Positions 20,201-27,230 of a stretch of 64,000 bases of DNA are shown piece by piece; position 1 is the first letter of the stretch; every line of letters starts with the position of its first letter. The notes beneath the pieces are model-generated. The model saw only the letters and a program-made list of their open reading frames with translations. It did not search any database and was not told the DNA's origin. The stretch lies in NCBI GenBank assembly GCA_934754475.1, contig CAKVHV010000002.1:404054-468053 (forward strand), given 5' to 3'. The position numbers and the translations under genes are program-made. This DNA is from an uncultured Clostridia bacterium. GTDB lineage: Bacteria > Bacillota > Clostridia > Christensenellales > UBA1242.

Positions 20201-20233
20201 TAAAATAAATAATTTAGATTTTAATTTTTTCAT
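14243..20233 (-). CDS. Giant membrane-anchored surface protein with MBG/YDG-type repeats (1996 aa)
   Basis: A secreted adhesin-like protein. Residues 1-34 are a signal peptide (basic start, hydrophobic core, A-D cleavage region). Residues 35-620 hold Ig-like and S-D-I-S-type extracellular domains. Then come about 15 tandem beta-sandwich repeats of 70-85 residues: eight with the motif x-Y-x-G (e.g. F-D-Y-N-G-N, Y-T-Y-S-G-E), five MBG/YDG-type repeats at about 1295-1680 marked by G-E-N-V-G-x-Y and N-Y-x-I, and two more x-Y-x-G repeats. One transmembrane segment near 1950 is followed by a Lys-rich cytoplasmic tail; there is no LPxTG sorting motif. The start overlaps the upstream lipoprotein stop by 4 nt. 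Repeats of this type occur in cell-surface adhesins; the ligand is unknown. Confidence 0.85.
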   Translation of the reverse strand: MKKLKSKLFILIMALALTCSGFLFAPQKADVLADTQKDVNQTASASFNFDGSFAETNSNYSNSSKTIEYKLYDLDDLSSYYTVKTDDFMLKRSSKSISGNRIYVSVDWEISGTITTTFNVNDPYMQKAINNGLVKIQLRSELSLRHTGGVSLTNNGNTKSASSGNNTTEAMIMSSSSSTIVYNASGTLSSYFKIEAKNPTIILSTTDTSAPTIDTTKLFNQISSWDWSGENHRQVSFDVKDMESGIKSVKVINQNGENVDLTQTNSSSDTKSKSFSFDTKYGESYKAVVCDNVNNLSTIDLLSSDDLKLDNTIGDLSINQIDTLHQSKLNVKFNYLSDGKSSEKLYYTLISESDTESVPSKSNYNGIIDVDMLGSECQINFDKIITSPIDNTWYIISAIVIDEVGNQSNVFTQRFKYDSRRFAVSVDVEGIGLNDENTNVTYAGAEKLEELGEVVPYAWAGSSVEFDYTVVEGYEFYELRRFEIAKDSMGELLVDENGKFVRIENTEVLISNNDTPISDYKFTCDNNFVFVAKFRYKVNLSKTDKEYVYNADENGDALSQEFEYTLNTLLDGTEIDKNIINFEYFVNSNTTSGLSNAGTYLINWSVNNSDFVGSGVETVTISPKSITLTYEDTFAVYSGLAQNISVLCNDENLNDNEKAKLQYVVKYYLAQDLENEIESVINAGKYEAMVSLDNSNYVITNSLVDFEVSKKIIQVTMVSKTEFDYNGNIQNIEYTLSENVASIVNYYKVIDDTKTSADFVNAGEYLFEILPEDTLNYVFENNEGQCKVNKVAVTFELSKTTYDYTGIELTLEDIQFISKNAQDEIINVLGLYLKSYTLIDDQLTETNLFDENTYTIEFSTTNENYILNSTSFEIKIVRTKIIISVKTEYEYSGSNIEFIYEFKNENNEILTNVNGITPKIYFGENEIGLEDIKSVGTYTFEFVKSDPKFIVECEYNSFEVIKAQVNIVVKSLSLEYDNEYNYSVEYEIKSKLGTNFNDLFVLKFLKEDTDEVVDLKDIGTYDFRFDYVNILDKDGIEIVGIFENEISDSPLAQNKLQIVERKINILVQNEYTYSGEILSFNYSIDGKDYGILSEDIEITCENLIDANNYYYTIISTNSNYVINVTNALRDDFGTYVIVSPAQVSIVGIIRDYTYTGQNINIAVTLSKEDLEFSVVATKDDIATDIKDAGEYKVSLVSSDKNYTINCDNLIIIVNPKVVEIRVDLESLLQVYDKNIKTISYKILDNDTEIETDSVVTYYLNDVEVQPIGANEYDYLITITNPNYQGRLSSSADTRLVVSKKTLNLIVTPGQFKNYGDIEPSNFDYTLNGLCGDESQDEVAINLQREVGESVGKYLINLIEFEDDNYLIDYTPEYFKINPKKLLIMAENATKTFGDVDPNLTYKMYLNNRLVTSLINEDKLEGHLERVQGENVGEYAITLGTLQNSNYSIIFANGSLKITPRKLNILIDNKSVEYGQSESLTYSVQGEFDASQIFGELQREEGENVGVYEIHKGTLNSQNYELFVTNGTYTITPKQIVVTALVSFKVYGEQDNLRYDVTGLIGSDTLFGELQREEGENVGIYNINIGTLSNDNYSIVFNPNTLTISKANLSIVIDDKTAVYGGETQKLTCTISGLKFDDKIDITLNRVGGDNAGVYKIIGDFEIPENYALTSYKTGTYTIQKAKLTPVLTPKTYVYNGKNFEMTCDNVDLQLRYVYKQFGVVVDSVKNAGTYKVQAFFDGNENYMSAVSNETDLVIEQQLVFFTLTQTEFIYDGNVKYPVYTFDRTLGITEHQIEFTFENNIEPIEIGSYNFEMKVKDGLNFKGTTQGTIKIQKSFEVKNDSSIIECSDATFDEDAKDIKLVQNTDTKKFNNERVLSVCTLENIDAVKNSNYIYTVKVKATQGVDTVKVYKVGLSGFSEIAIKIENGYYVFQVDDLNDKYIITTEIKTLSTLAWIIILVVVALAFTITLIIVARKKHKKAKVKESKVSDKDIETYNVN

Positions 20234-23200
20234 AATAATTCTTCCTTTTTGACAACCACCATGTCAATTTTTGGTTGAGAATATCTTGTATTTTTGTTTG
20301 TTTGCAAAGTTAAAATGTCATCATATGTTTCCAAAGTAGATAGACCACTTGAAGCAGTAATAGGACTTGATGTATCAATATCTTTGATTAAGTTATTTTG
20401 ATTGAGATAGAACGAGTATGTAATATTTCCAACAACACTTGCTTCAGCACCTGATACAGATGCCTTTTTGTTTGTAACAACTTTGTATTCTTCGGCTATT
20501 TTCATTTCCTTGAGATAACCCGATTGTGAAATTGTAAATGTCAACTCAATTTTTGAAAAACCTATCAAATCTTTTTTGTCACACATTAGAGTCATAATTT
20601 GTTTGTAATTTGTATACGCTCCCGATGCTTCGTCGGTTTTGAGAACAATAGTATATTTGTACAAATTGTCGCTAAAGGACATATTTTTGACTGAACTTAG
20701 TGATTTGGAATTGATATTATATGACGAGAATCCGTCGCCGTTAACTCCCGAGCCGCCCGAGATTCCATTTATTGTAATCTTGCTTTGATAATCCGAATAC
20801 GAAATATTTGTGCCACTCCAAGAATTTGTATATGCAACACTATTTGCTTTTACATTATTTTCACCTTGAATTAATTGATACTTAACAGTTCTTGACTTTG
20901 TATCAAAACAACTAAGCATTGAAACATTTGGGTCAACACCGGCTTCAACGTCTCCTGTATTCTTGTTTTGGAAAATCTTAGTGCCATTTTTGTCTTGTTT
21001 GTAGATTACATCAACTTTGTTCTTACTTGTGATTGTAACACCGACTTTGGCTGTTGCAACAACATCGCCTGTTCCAAATATTTGATAGCCATTTGAATTT
21101 CTTAGTTTGTCATAAGCAAAATTTAAGAAATTTAGACCAAAGTTATTGTTTGAAAATATAATGTTATAATCGCCAGATTTTTCAATCTGTCCATAAGTTT
21201 TGTCAAGGCTAGAGTCGTGAGACGGATTTGTGTCGTCATTTAAATATGGCAAGGTCGCCATTAATTGGTTTTTGCCGATTAGATTTGAAATCTCATAATA
21301 TCCTTGATTATCTGTTCTAACACAAGTTTCTCCCGCAAATACTCTTGCATTCTTAATTGGTGCACCACTTTCTGTTTTGACAAATCCACTTATGCCATAG
21401 ACCAATTTGGTTGTAAGTCTTGTTTCAAAATTGCTTGTAACTGTAAATCTATCGGTTGGAGTAAACATGTAAGATTTTTTGGAAAGCACGACTGAATTTT
21501 GCCCAAACAAGTTTTCAATTATAATTTGTTTTAGGCTATAATTTTTTGTCCTTGGCGACTGTCCAGTAATACTAACATTAATATCCTTAAAGTCTCCGTC
21601 AATAGTGATTATAACTTTGTAAGTTAGATTGAAATCTACATTCTTAGAATATCCCTTAACTGTTTCGGGTTCGGTATTGTCATAATTATCTAGTGTTACT
21701 TGAATAACAACTTCGGTGTCCACATCTTCCAAAACGTACGTTCCGTCATCGTTTGTTCTAGTTGACATTCCGTTACTAGCCGAAACTAGTGCATTGGCTA
21801 TTGCAATATTTCCCGACATAACCCTTCCGGCTATGCTATATGTTGCCAAAAATTCAAGACTCTCACTTGGACTAGTAATTGTAAAGTCTCCTACAAATTT
21901 GTATCCAAGTTTTACAAATCTAAGTGTTACGATACTGCTTAGATTTTCTATTTTGAAGTTTCCATTTGTATCTGTCGAGCCTACTTTTTGCTCAGCAATA
22001 TATATATCTACTTTTGAAATACCCAAGCCAGTCGAAAGCATAACTTTTCCAGCAATTGAGTACTTGCTCATAATATTTAGAGTATCCGCACTATTTACAA
22101 TTACATCATCAAAGTCAAAGCCATTCTTACTAAGTCTCAATGTTTGTTCGCCTTGTACATCATCAAACTCAAAGTATCCAAGTTCGTCAGTAAGTGTAAC
22201 TCTCTCACCCATTGTAACAGTTACACCGGCTAGTCTATTTCCACAATTTGAAATGTTGCCAGAAATTTTGTAACTACAATTTGCAATCAAATTCTCTAAG
22301 TAACCACTAATCAAAATTGAGTCAAACTTATAATTTGTTTTGCTAAATTCAATCGTATCACCGATTCTGATTTCTTTGAGTTCAATTAGACCATTGTTAT
22401 CGGTTTGACTAGACTGAATAACTCCGTTAACTTTAACTTCAGCACCACCAACTCTAATGTCTCCCGTCTTAACCAAAACCGCAATATCCATACTAGCATC
22501 AATATCCAAAACTTGATAAGTATCAAAAGTCTTTAATCCTACGAATTTGTATTTGTTAAGACTAAATTCAACTGAGTTTGAGCCAGTTAGTCCCAAAATT
22601 TCCATAGTTCCATTTTCGTCTGTGTTGCCACATACATTGCCATTAAGACTAACTTGAACATTTGAAATAGTAGTTAAACCCGATTTAACTCTAATTACAA
22701 CTTTGTAAGTCGCTTCAAAATTTACATTTTCTCTTCCGTCAAATTCTTCGTCAACATCCATTCCCGAATTTTCAAAATTGTAGCCTTCCTTGGTGAGTGT
22801 CAAGATTCCCGAAGCTGGAACTAATGCAAAGTTGTAAGCTCCGTCTTTGTCGGTCAGAGTTTGCAAGTTGCCAATTCTTATCTTAACGCCTTCCAAACCT
22901 ACACCACCACAAGTAACCTTTCCGCCAAAGCCAAAACCTTTGTCCGAAAAATCATACTTGTCACCAAAATTAACATTGTATATTTTTGGTTTGAGAGAAA
23001 GCGAAGTTGACTCGTCATAATACAAAGCATAACTTCCGCTTAGACCTTCAAAACTATAATTACCTTTTTCGTCGGTTGTTGTACTTTGAGTTGTTCCGTA
23101 GTTCTTAGATAAAATCCATATTCCAAGTCCCGACACTGCCCCATTGCTACTACTAACGTTTCCTTTAACTGAATAAGTTGTGTTAATTTGCAAATACTTG

Positions 23201-25044
23201 CCAAAACTCAAAGTCTGACTTTGAATATTATAAAAATCTTTTGCAAAAGTTATTTCGTTTTCGCCATACAATCCGCTTAACTTAAACTTTCCGTCTTTTT
23301 GAGAATTAACTGAATTTTGTCCGTTTGAAACTTTGACATCTTCAATTGGCATGTCTGCACATAATATCAAGCCCATGACATCGTAGTTTAAATTAATATC
23401 AAGTCTTCCGCCATCTTTCGAAACCGAAAGTGTTTGAGTGTTGTATCCGCTTTTTTCTATTGTTAGATTAACAACACCATACACGTTTTGAATTTGGAAC
23501 TCTCCCAATTCATTTGAACTATACTCTACATCATTGCAAACAATTTTTGCACTATCTAAAATTATTTCTCCACTACGAACTGAGCCGACTATATCAAATA
23601 GTAGTTGACCTACTGCATTAATTTTTGATTGATAATAATTAACTAGATAAGTGGATTCAAATTTATAACCAGTTTTTTCAAGCACACATTCATTCGTGCC
23701 ATATAATTTGTCAATTTGAACAAATCCATTTTCGTCTGTCTTGTAAGTTTTGTTTGAAACAATAACATCTACATCGCTCAATGGCTGATTATCTGCTGTT
23801 GTATTTACTTTGAGTGAATAGTGTTTTTGAAGACTTATGGTCTTTGGCAAATTGTCATTAACTTCAAGAGTTGTGTCCGCATGATAATCTAGCGACTCAA
23901 CACTAATTACTTGACCAAATTCTATGCCAGCAATTTCAAACTTTCCGGTACTTGAACACTTGTCAATTATTCTATCGCCAACTTTTAGTTTAACACCCGA
24001 AAAATCGTTTCCTACATCCAATGCAACTTGTATTTCAACTTTGGTAGTCGCTTTGATTTGAACACTTGAATTATCCGCCGAAACATTTTTGTTTTCAAAT
24101 TCAAAACCATTTAATTCGCATTTAATATCTCTTGAACCATAAACTTTTTCAAACTTAAACTTTCCGTTAATACTTTCGGTTTCGAGTTTTCCAAACATAA
24201 CTTTGACATTATTTAGTTTTTGGTTTCCACAACTAACTTCGCCTTGAATGTCATAATACTTGAAACAATCAAAACTAATATCATCGGTTGAACCAATTTT
24301 AATTTCGTTTTTGCTTACAAAGTATTTGGAACTTTTGAGTATTATTTTATCTCCCGGTGCAACATTTTGTGCTAGGAATGTTAAATCGTCATTTATGTTA
24401 ATTGTATAGTCATTACAAAGCAATTCAAAGTCGCTCTTGTCAGCCTTGCTATCTACATTAATCTTTCCTGCAATATCTGTAATTCCGGTAATTACAACAT
24501 TGTCTTCCTTGGCAATTGTGAATGATTGAGTAAAGAAATTATATTTTTCCTTGGTTGCAGTTACTTTGACTTGACCGGCAAGGTTTGACAAATAAAACTC
24601 ACCACTCTCGTTTGTCATTGTTTCAAATTTGCCATTCTCGCTCACTGCTTCAATTTTAACATTTGGAATTACGACGTCGTTATTTTTTACAACACCAGAT
24701 TTATCAAAAAGTTTGTATCCATAAAAGTTAACATCTGTCGAAAGCGAATTAACAAAAACAAGTTCGTCACTAAACAAGTATCCCGCCTTAGAAACACTAA
24801 CGTTGACAACTTTGCTAAGTTTGTTAAAACTATAATATCCGTTTTCGTCGGTTTGGCATGAACTTATTCCACAATCAACTGTTGCATCAGCCAAAGGTTC
24901 GCCGTCCGCTCTTACATATCCACTAAATGAAAATTCAGGAACTTCGGATTTAGTAAAAAGTAAGTTATCCAAAAGTGAACAACCACTAATCAAAAAGCAT
25001 ACAGCAATCATAACTATGTATCCAAACCAATTTCGCTTTGTCAT
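20230..25044 (-). CDS. Giant surface lipoprotein with about 17 carboxypeptidase-regulatory/Cna-B-like repeats (1604 aa)
   Basis: Residues 1-22 form a lipoprotein signal peptide with lipobox L-I-S-G-C, so the mature protein is tethered to the outer face of the membrane by Cys22. About 17 tandem repeats of 75-80 residues follow, each with a G-x-V start, a T-D-x-x-G-x-Y/F-x-F-x-x-L turn and an ending like K-x-G-Y-x-F; this is the CarboxypepD_reg/Cna-B-like beta-sandwich. The last 280 residues lack repeats and form a distinct Ser/Asn-rich C-terminal domain. It is the first gene of an operon with the 1996-residue protein, with a ribosome-binding site AAAGGAAAG. The repeats probably act as a stalk that projects the terminal domain; this is inference. 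Confidence 0.85.
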   Translation of the reverse strand: MTKRNWFGYIVMIAVCFLISGCSLLDNLLFTKSEVPEFSFSGYVRADGEPLADATVDCGISSCQTDENGYYSFNKLSKVVNVSVSKAGYLFSDELVFVNSLSTDVNFYGYKLFDKSGVVKNNDVVIPNVKIEAVSENGKFETMTNESGEFYLSNLAGQVKVTATKEKYNFFTQSFTIAKEDNVVITGITDIAGKINVDSKADKSDFELLCNDYTININDDLTFLAQNVAPGDKIILKSSKYFVSKNEIKIGSTDDISFDCFKYYDIQGEVSCGNQKLNNVKVMFGKLETESINGKFKFEKVYGSRDIKCELNGFEFENKNVSADNSSVQIKATTKVEIQVALDVGNDFSGVKLKVGDRIIDKCSSTGKFEIAGIEFGQVISVESLDYHADTTLEVNDNLPKTISLQKHYSLKVNTTADNQPLSDVDVIVSNKTYKTDENGFVQIDKLYGTNECVLEKTGYKFESTYLVNYYQSKINAVGQLLFDIVGSVRSGEIILDSAKIVCNDVEYSSNELGEFQIQNVYGVVNLTIEKSGYNTQTLSVSKDGGRLDINLNYDVMGLILCADMPIEDVKVSNGQNSVNSQKDGKFKLSGLYGENEITFAKDFYNIQSQTLSFGKYLQINTTYSVKGNVSSSNGAVSGLGIWILSKNYGTTQSTTTDEKGNYSFEGLSGSYALYYDESTSLSLKPKIYNVNFGDKYDFSDKGFGFGGKVTCGGVGLEGVKIRIGNLQTLTDKDGAYNFALVPASGILTLTKEGYNFENSGMDVDEEFDGRENVNFEATYKVVIRVKSGLTTISNVQVSLNGNVCGNTDENGTMEILGLTGSNSVEFSLNKYKFVGLKTFDTYQVLDIDASMDIAVLVKTGDIRVGGAEVKVNGVIQSSQTDNNGLIELKEIRIGDTIEFSKTNYKFDSILISGYLENLIANCSYKISGNISNCGNRLAGVTVTMGERVTLTDELGYFEFDDVQGEQTLRLSKNGFDFDDVIVNSADTLNIMSKYSIAGKVMLSTGLGISKVDIYIAEQKVGSTDTNGNFKIENLSSIVTLRFVKLGYKFVGDFTITSPSESLEFLATYSIAGRVMSGNIAIANALVSASNGMSTRTNDDGTYVLEDVDTEVVIQVTLDNYDNTEPETVKGYSKNVDFNLTYKVIITIDGDFKDINVSITGQSPRTKNYSLKQIIIENLFGQNSVVLSKKSYMFTPTDRFTVTSNFETRLTTKLVYGISGFVKTESGAPIKNARVFAGETCVRTDNQGYYEISNLIGKNQLMATLPYLNDDTNPSHDSSLDKTYGQIEKSGDYNIIFSNNNFGLNFLNFAYDKLRNSNGYQIFGTGDVVATAKVGVTITSKNKVDVIYKQDKNGTKIFQNKNTGDVEAGVDPNVSMLSCFDTKSRTVKYQLIQGENNVKANSVAYTNSWSGTNISYSDYQSKITINGISGGSGVNGDGFSSYNINSKSLSSVKNMSFSDNLYKYTIVLKTDEASGAYTNYKQIMTLMCDKKDLIGFSKIELTFTISQSGYLKEMKIAEEYKVVTNKKASVSGAEASVVGNITYSFYLNQNNLIKDIDTSSPITASSGLSTLETYDDILTLQTNKNTRYSQPKIDMVVVKKEELL

Positions 25045-25151
25045 AATCTTTCCTTTTTAGTCGAATTTAAAAAAATTTTGCAATTTAATTTACTTAGTAA
25101 ATTATATATCACAATTTTAATTTTCACAATCTAAACTTGAAAGTCATATTA

Positions 25152-25210
25152 TGAGAGTGCCATTCTACACATGGTATACCCCAAAAATCAACTCTCAGTT
25201 TGGTAGAATG
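25152..25210. promoter_or_regulatory. Interleaved inverted repeats between the surface operon and the XRE regulator
   Basis: TGAGAGT (25152-25158) pairs with ACTCTCA (25191-25197), and CATTCTAC (25161-25168) pairs with GTAGAATG (25203-25210). The two pairs interleave as in an H-type pseudoknot. A palindrome GGTATACC (25173-25180) lies in between. These could be operator half-sites for the adjacent XRE protein or a structured leader of the surface operon on the minus strand. Confidence 0.4.
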
Positions 25211-25232
25211 TGAGAATTTTGATTAAATATAG

Positions 25233-25261
25233 TTGTAATTAAAATAAGTATTTGATATAAT
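25233..25261 (+). promoter_or_regulatory. Promoter of the XRE regulator, apparently leaderless
   Basis: TTGTAA (25233-25238) and a perfect TATAAT (25256-25261) are 17 bp apart. The -10 ends six bases before the ATG, so transcription should start at or next to the A of the start codon. No ribosome-binding site is present. Confidence 0.7.
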
Positions 25262-25267
25262 AGTGGT

Positions 25268-25834
25268 ATGGAAGATTATAGACAAATTATCGCAAATAAC
25301 ATTTGCAATTTAAGAAAGAATAATAACATGACCCAATCCGATTTGGCAGAAAAACTACACTATTCGGACAAGGCAATATCTAGGTGGGAACGTGGAGACA
25401 CCATGCCATCGGTCGAAGTTCTATGCGAACTTTGCGATTTGTTCGGTGTGGACTTAAGTTATCTAGTTTCAAAGGATAGCACCATAACTCCACCCAAGAA
25501 AGGCACCAAAATTGGAAACAAGGTCGTAATAAGTCTACTTGCAATATCTCTAATTTGGTTGGTTGCAACTTGTATTTATGTGTACTCGGGAATATCTAGC
25601 AATACTTCCCTTTGGATAATATTTTTGTGGGCAGTTCCCGCTAGTGCTATTGTTGCCGAAGTCTTTAACTTAATTTGGGGCGAACGCAAATATTCAATAC
25701 TTACCCGTTCGGTATTTATTTGGTCACTACTTGCTTGCTTTTATATTCAATTTTTACCTTTGAATATTTGGCTAATATTTCTACTTGGAATTCCCATGGA
25801 AGCATGTGTAATACTTTGGTGCAAACTTAAATAA
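25268..25834 (+). CDS. XRE-family regulator with C-terminal membrane helices
   Basis: A 188-residue protein. Residues 5-66 form a helix-turn-helix of the XRE type (M-T-Q-S-D-L-A-E-K-L then A-I-S-R-W-E-R-G). Residues 80-188 hold about four hydrophobic segments, so the DNA-binding domain is tethered to the membrane. The gene diverges from the giant surface operon across 223 bp containing inverted repeats, and a role in controlling that operon or itself is a reasonable guess. It appears leaderless. The membrane part does not match a sensor domain I can name. Confidence 0.82.
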   Translation: MEDYRQIIANNICNLRKNNNMTQSDLAEKLHYSDKAISRWERGDTMPSVEVLCELCDLFGVDLSYLVSKDSTITPPKKGTKIGNKVVISLLAISLIWLVATCIYVYSGISSNTSLWIIFLWAVPASAIVAEVFNLIWGERKYSILTRSVFIWSLLACFYIQFLPLNIWLIFLLGIPMEACVILWCKLK

Positions 25835-25962
25835 ATTATTGATGTTTAAAGTGACACTTTCCAAAAGGCGGATTTTTTAATCCCAGTTTTAAAATTTCTT
25901 CTTGAAAACCAACAACAGCAAAAAACAATAATAAACAATAAATAAGATAATAAGCAACAAAC

Positions 25963-26003
25963 AAAAAGAACTCAAAATAAGCTTAAAATTTGAGTTCTTT
26001 TTT
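25963..26003. terminator. Bidirectional terminator
   Basis: AAAAAGAACTCAAA (25963-25976) pairs with TTTGAGTTCTTTTT (25989-26002), with a T run. It lies between the convergent XRE and PHP genes. Confidence 0.86.
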
Positions 26004-26012
26004 TGATTTGTA

Positions 26013-27110
26013 TTATCTTTCAAATATAGGATATTTTTCTTTCATAATTCGATTTTGTTTTTCGAAATCTTCGTACTTTTGAATAATTGGTTCAAGTTCT
26101 GCTTGTTTGGAAGTTAAATAAATCTTATTTTCAATCTCGCCTTGGTTTCGACATCTATTTACTTCACAAATCTTTTTGATAAATCCGGTTTGGTCTTTTT
26201 CTGAAATAGGCTTGTCTTCACTAATCATTCCAATGCTAGTTCCATCACCATCTCTATGAAAGTCACTTCCGCCAGTAAACAGCATTTCGTCAAGTATATG
26301 TCTTTCTTTGCAACGTTTGATAATTTCAGACTCAGTAGATGTCCCTTTGGTTGTGCCACAATTTATTTCAAATCCTTCGATTCCTGCAGTTATTAAACTA
26401 TCTATCAAATCTACAGGCTTTTTGGAAGTTATCGCATTTATATGCGGATGAGCAAGAATTGGAATTGCACCATATGCCTTGGCAACAGCAATTACATCTC
26501 TTGCCTCAAGATTCATTCGATTTATTTTGTCATACTTTTTTAGTTCTGCACAAACATCATCATAATTTTTGTATCCAGTTGGAAAATACTCATCAAAGAA
26601 TTCCCACAAGTCTTGTTTATTAACTCCGCCAAACTCCGGCTTGCTACGCAATTTGTCCATATATTCCTTAACTTCAGATTCTCTCAATGTTAGCCTTCTT
26701 GCACTCGCCAAATTCATAAAATCGCCATAGTCATATGCCACATCATTTAGGTGTTTTGCCTTGACTAATCTTTGAAGTTGGTCATAAGTAGATAGGTCTG
26801 GTGCATACAAAAGCACATGAATTTTGGTTGGCTTTTTCTTTTTGTTTGGAACATCGCTAACCCTACAAGTCATCTCAACACCGGGAACAAAGTTCACTCC
26901 GTCTACAAAGTGCTTTGCTAGGCTTTTGTCTAAATTTTGTCTGTCCAAGTAATCAATAACACCATCGAAAGTATCATGGTCAGTGACCGAGAAAAACCCC
27001 AGCCTTTTTTGTTTGGCATACTCAAGTAATTGGTCAACAGAATACTTGCCGTCCGAAAAATTTGAATGTGTATGAAAGTCAACCGCTTTCATATATGGTT
27101 TTTGAGACAT
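26013..27110 (-). CDS. PHP-domain metal-dependent phosphoesterase
   Basis: A 365-residue member of the PHP superfamily. Metal ligands are visible: HTHSNFSDG near residue 13, TDHDT near 43, G-V-E-M near 77, L-A-H-P-H near 220, and G-G-S-D-F-H near 280. The pattern fits stand-alone PHP phosphoesterases such as those acting on 3',5'-nucleotides or histidinol phosphate, but the substrate is unknown. An insertion near 90-190 is longer than in minimal members. The ribosome-binding site GGTGG lies 7 nt before the ATG. Confidence 0.87.
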   Translation of the reverse strand: MSQKPYMKAVDFHTHSNFSDGKYSVDQLLEYAKQKRLGFFSVTDHDTFDGVIDYLDRQNLDKSLAKHFVDGVNFVPGVEMTCRVSDVPNKKKKPTKIHVLLYAPDLSTYDQLQRLVKAKHLNDVAYDYGDFMNLASARRLTLRESEVKEYMDKLRSKPEFGGVNKQDLWEFFDEYFPTGYKNYDDVCAELKKYDKINRMNLEARDVIAVAKAYGAIPILAHPHINAITSKKPVDLIDSLITAGIEGFEINCGTTKGTSTESEIIKRCKERHILDEMLFTGGSDFHRDGDGTSIGMISEDKPISEKDQTGFIKKICEVNRCRNQGEIENKIYLTSKQAELEPIIQKYEDFEKQNRIMKEKYPIFER

Positions 27111-27230
27111 AAAACTTCCACCTTGTTTTTCATGATTATATCATACTAAACCACCGATTTCAATACCCAACTTACAAAATACGACAAAAAAATGGTTCAA
27201 AATCTCCAAAAGAAATTTTAAACCACAAAT

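Noticed and set aside
21716..22273. 185-codon plus-strand frame inside the lipoprotein gene
   Set aside because: It is the complement of the repeated beta-sandwich coding sequence, which keeps antisense frames open.
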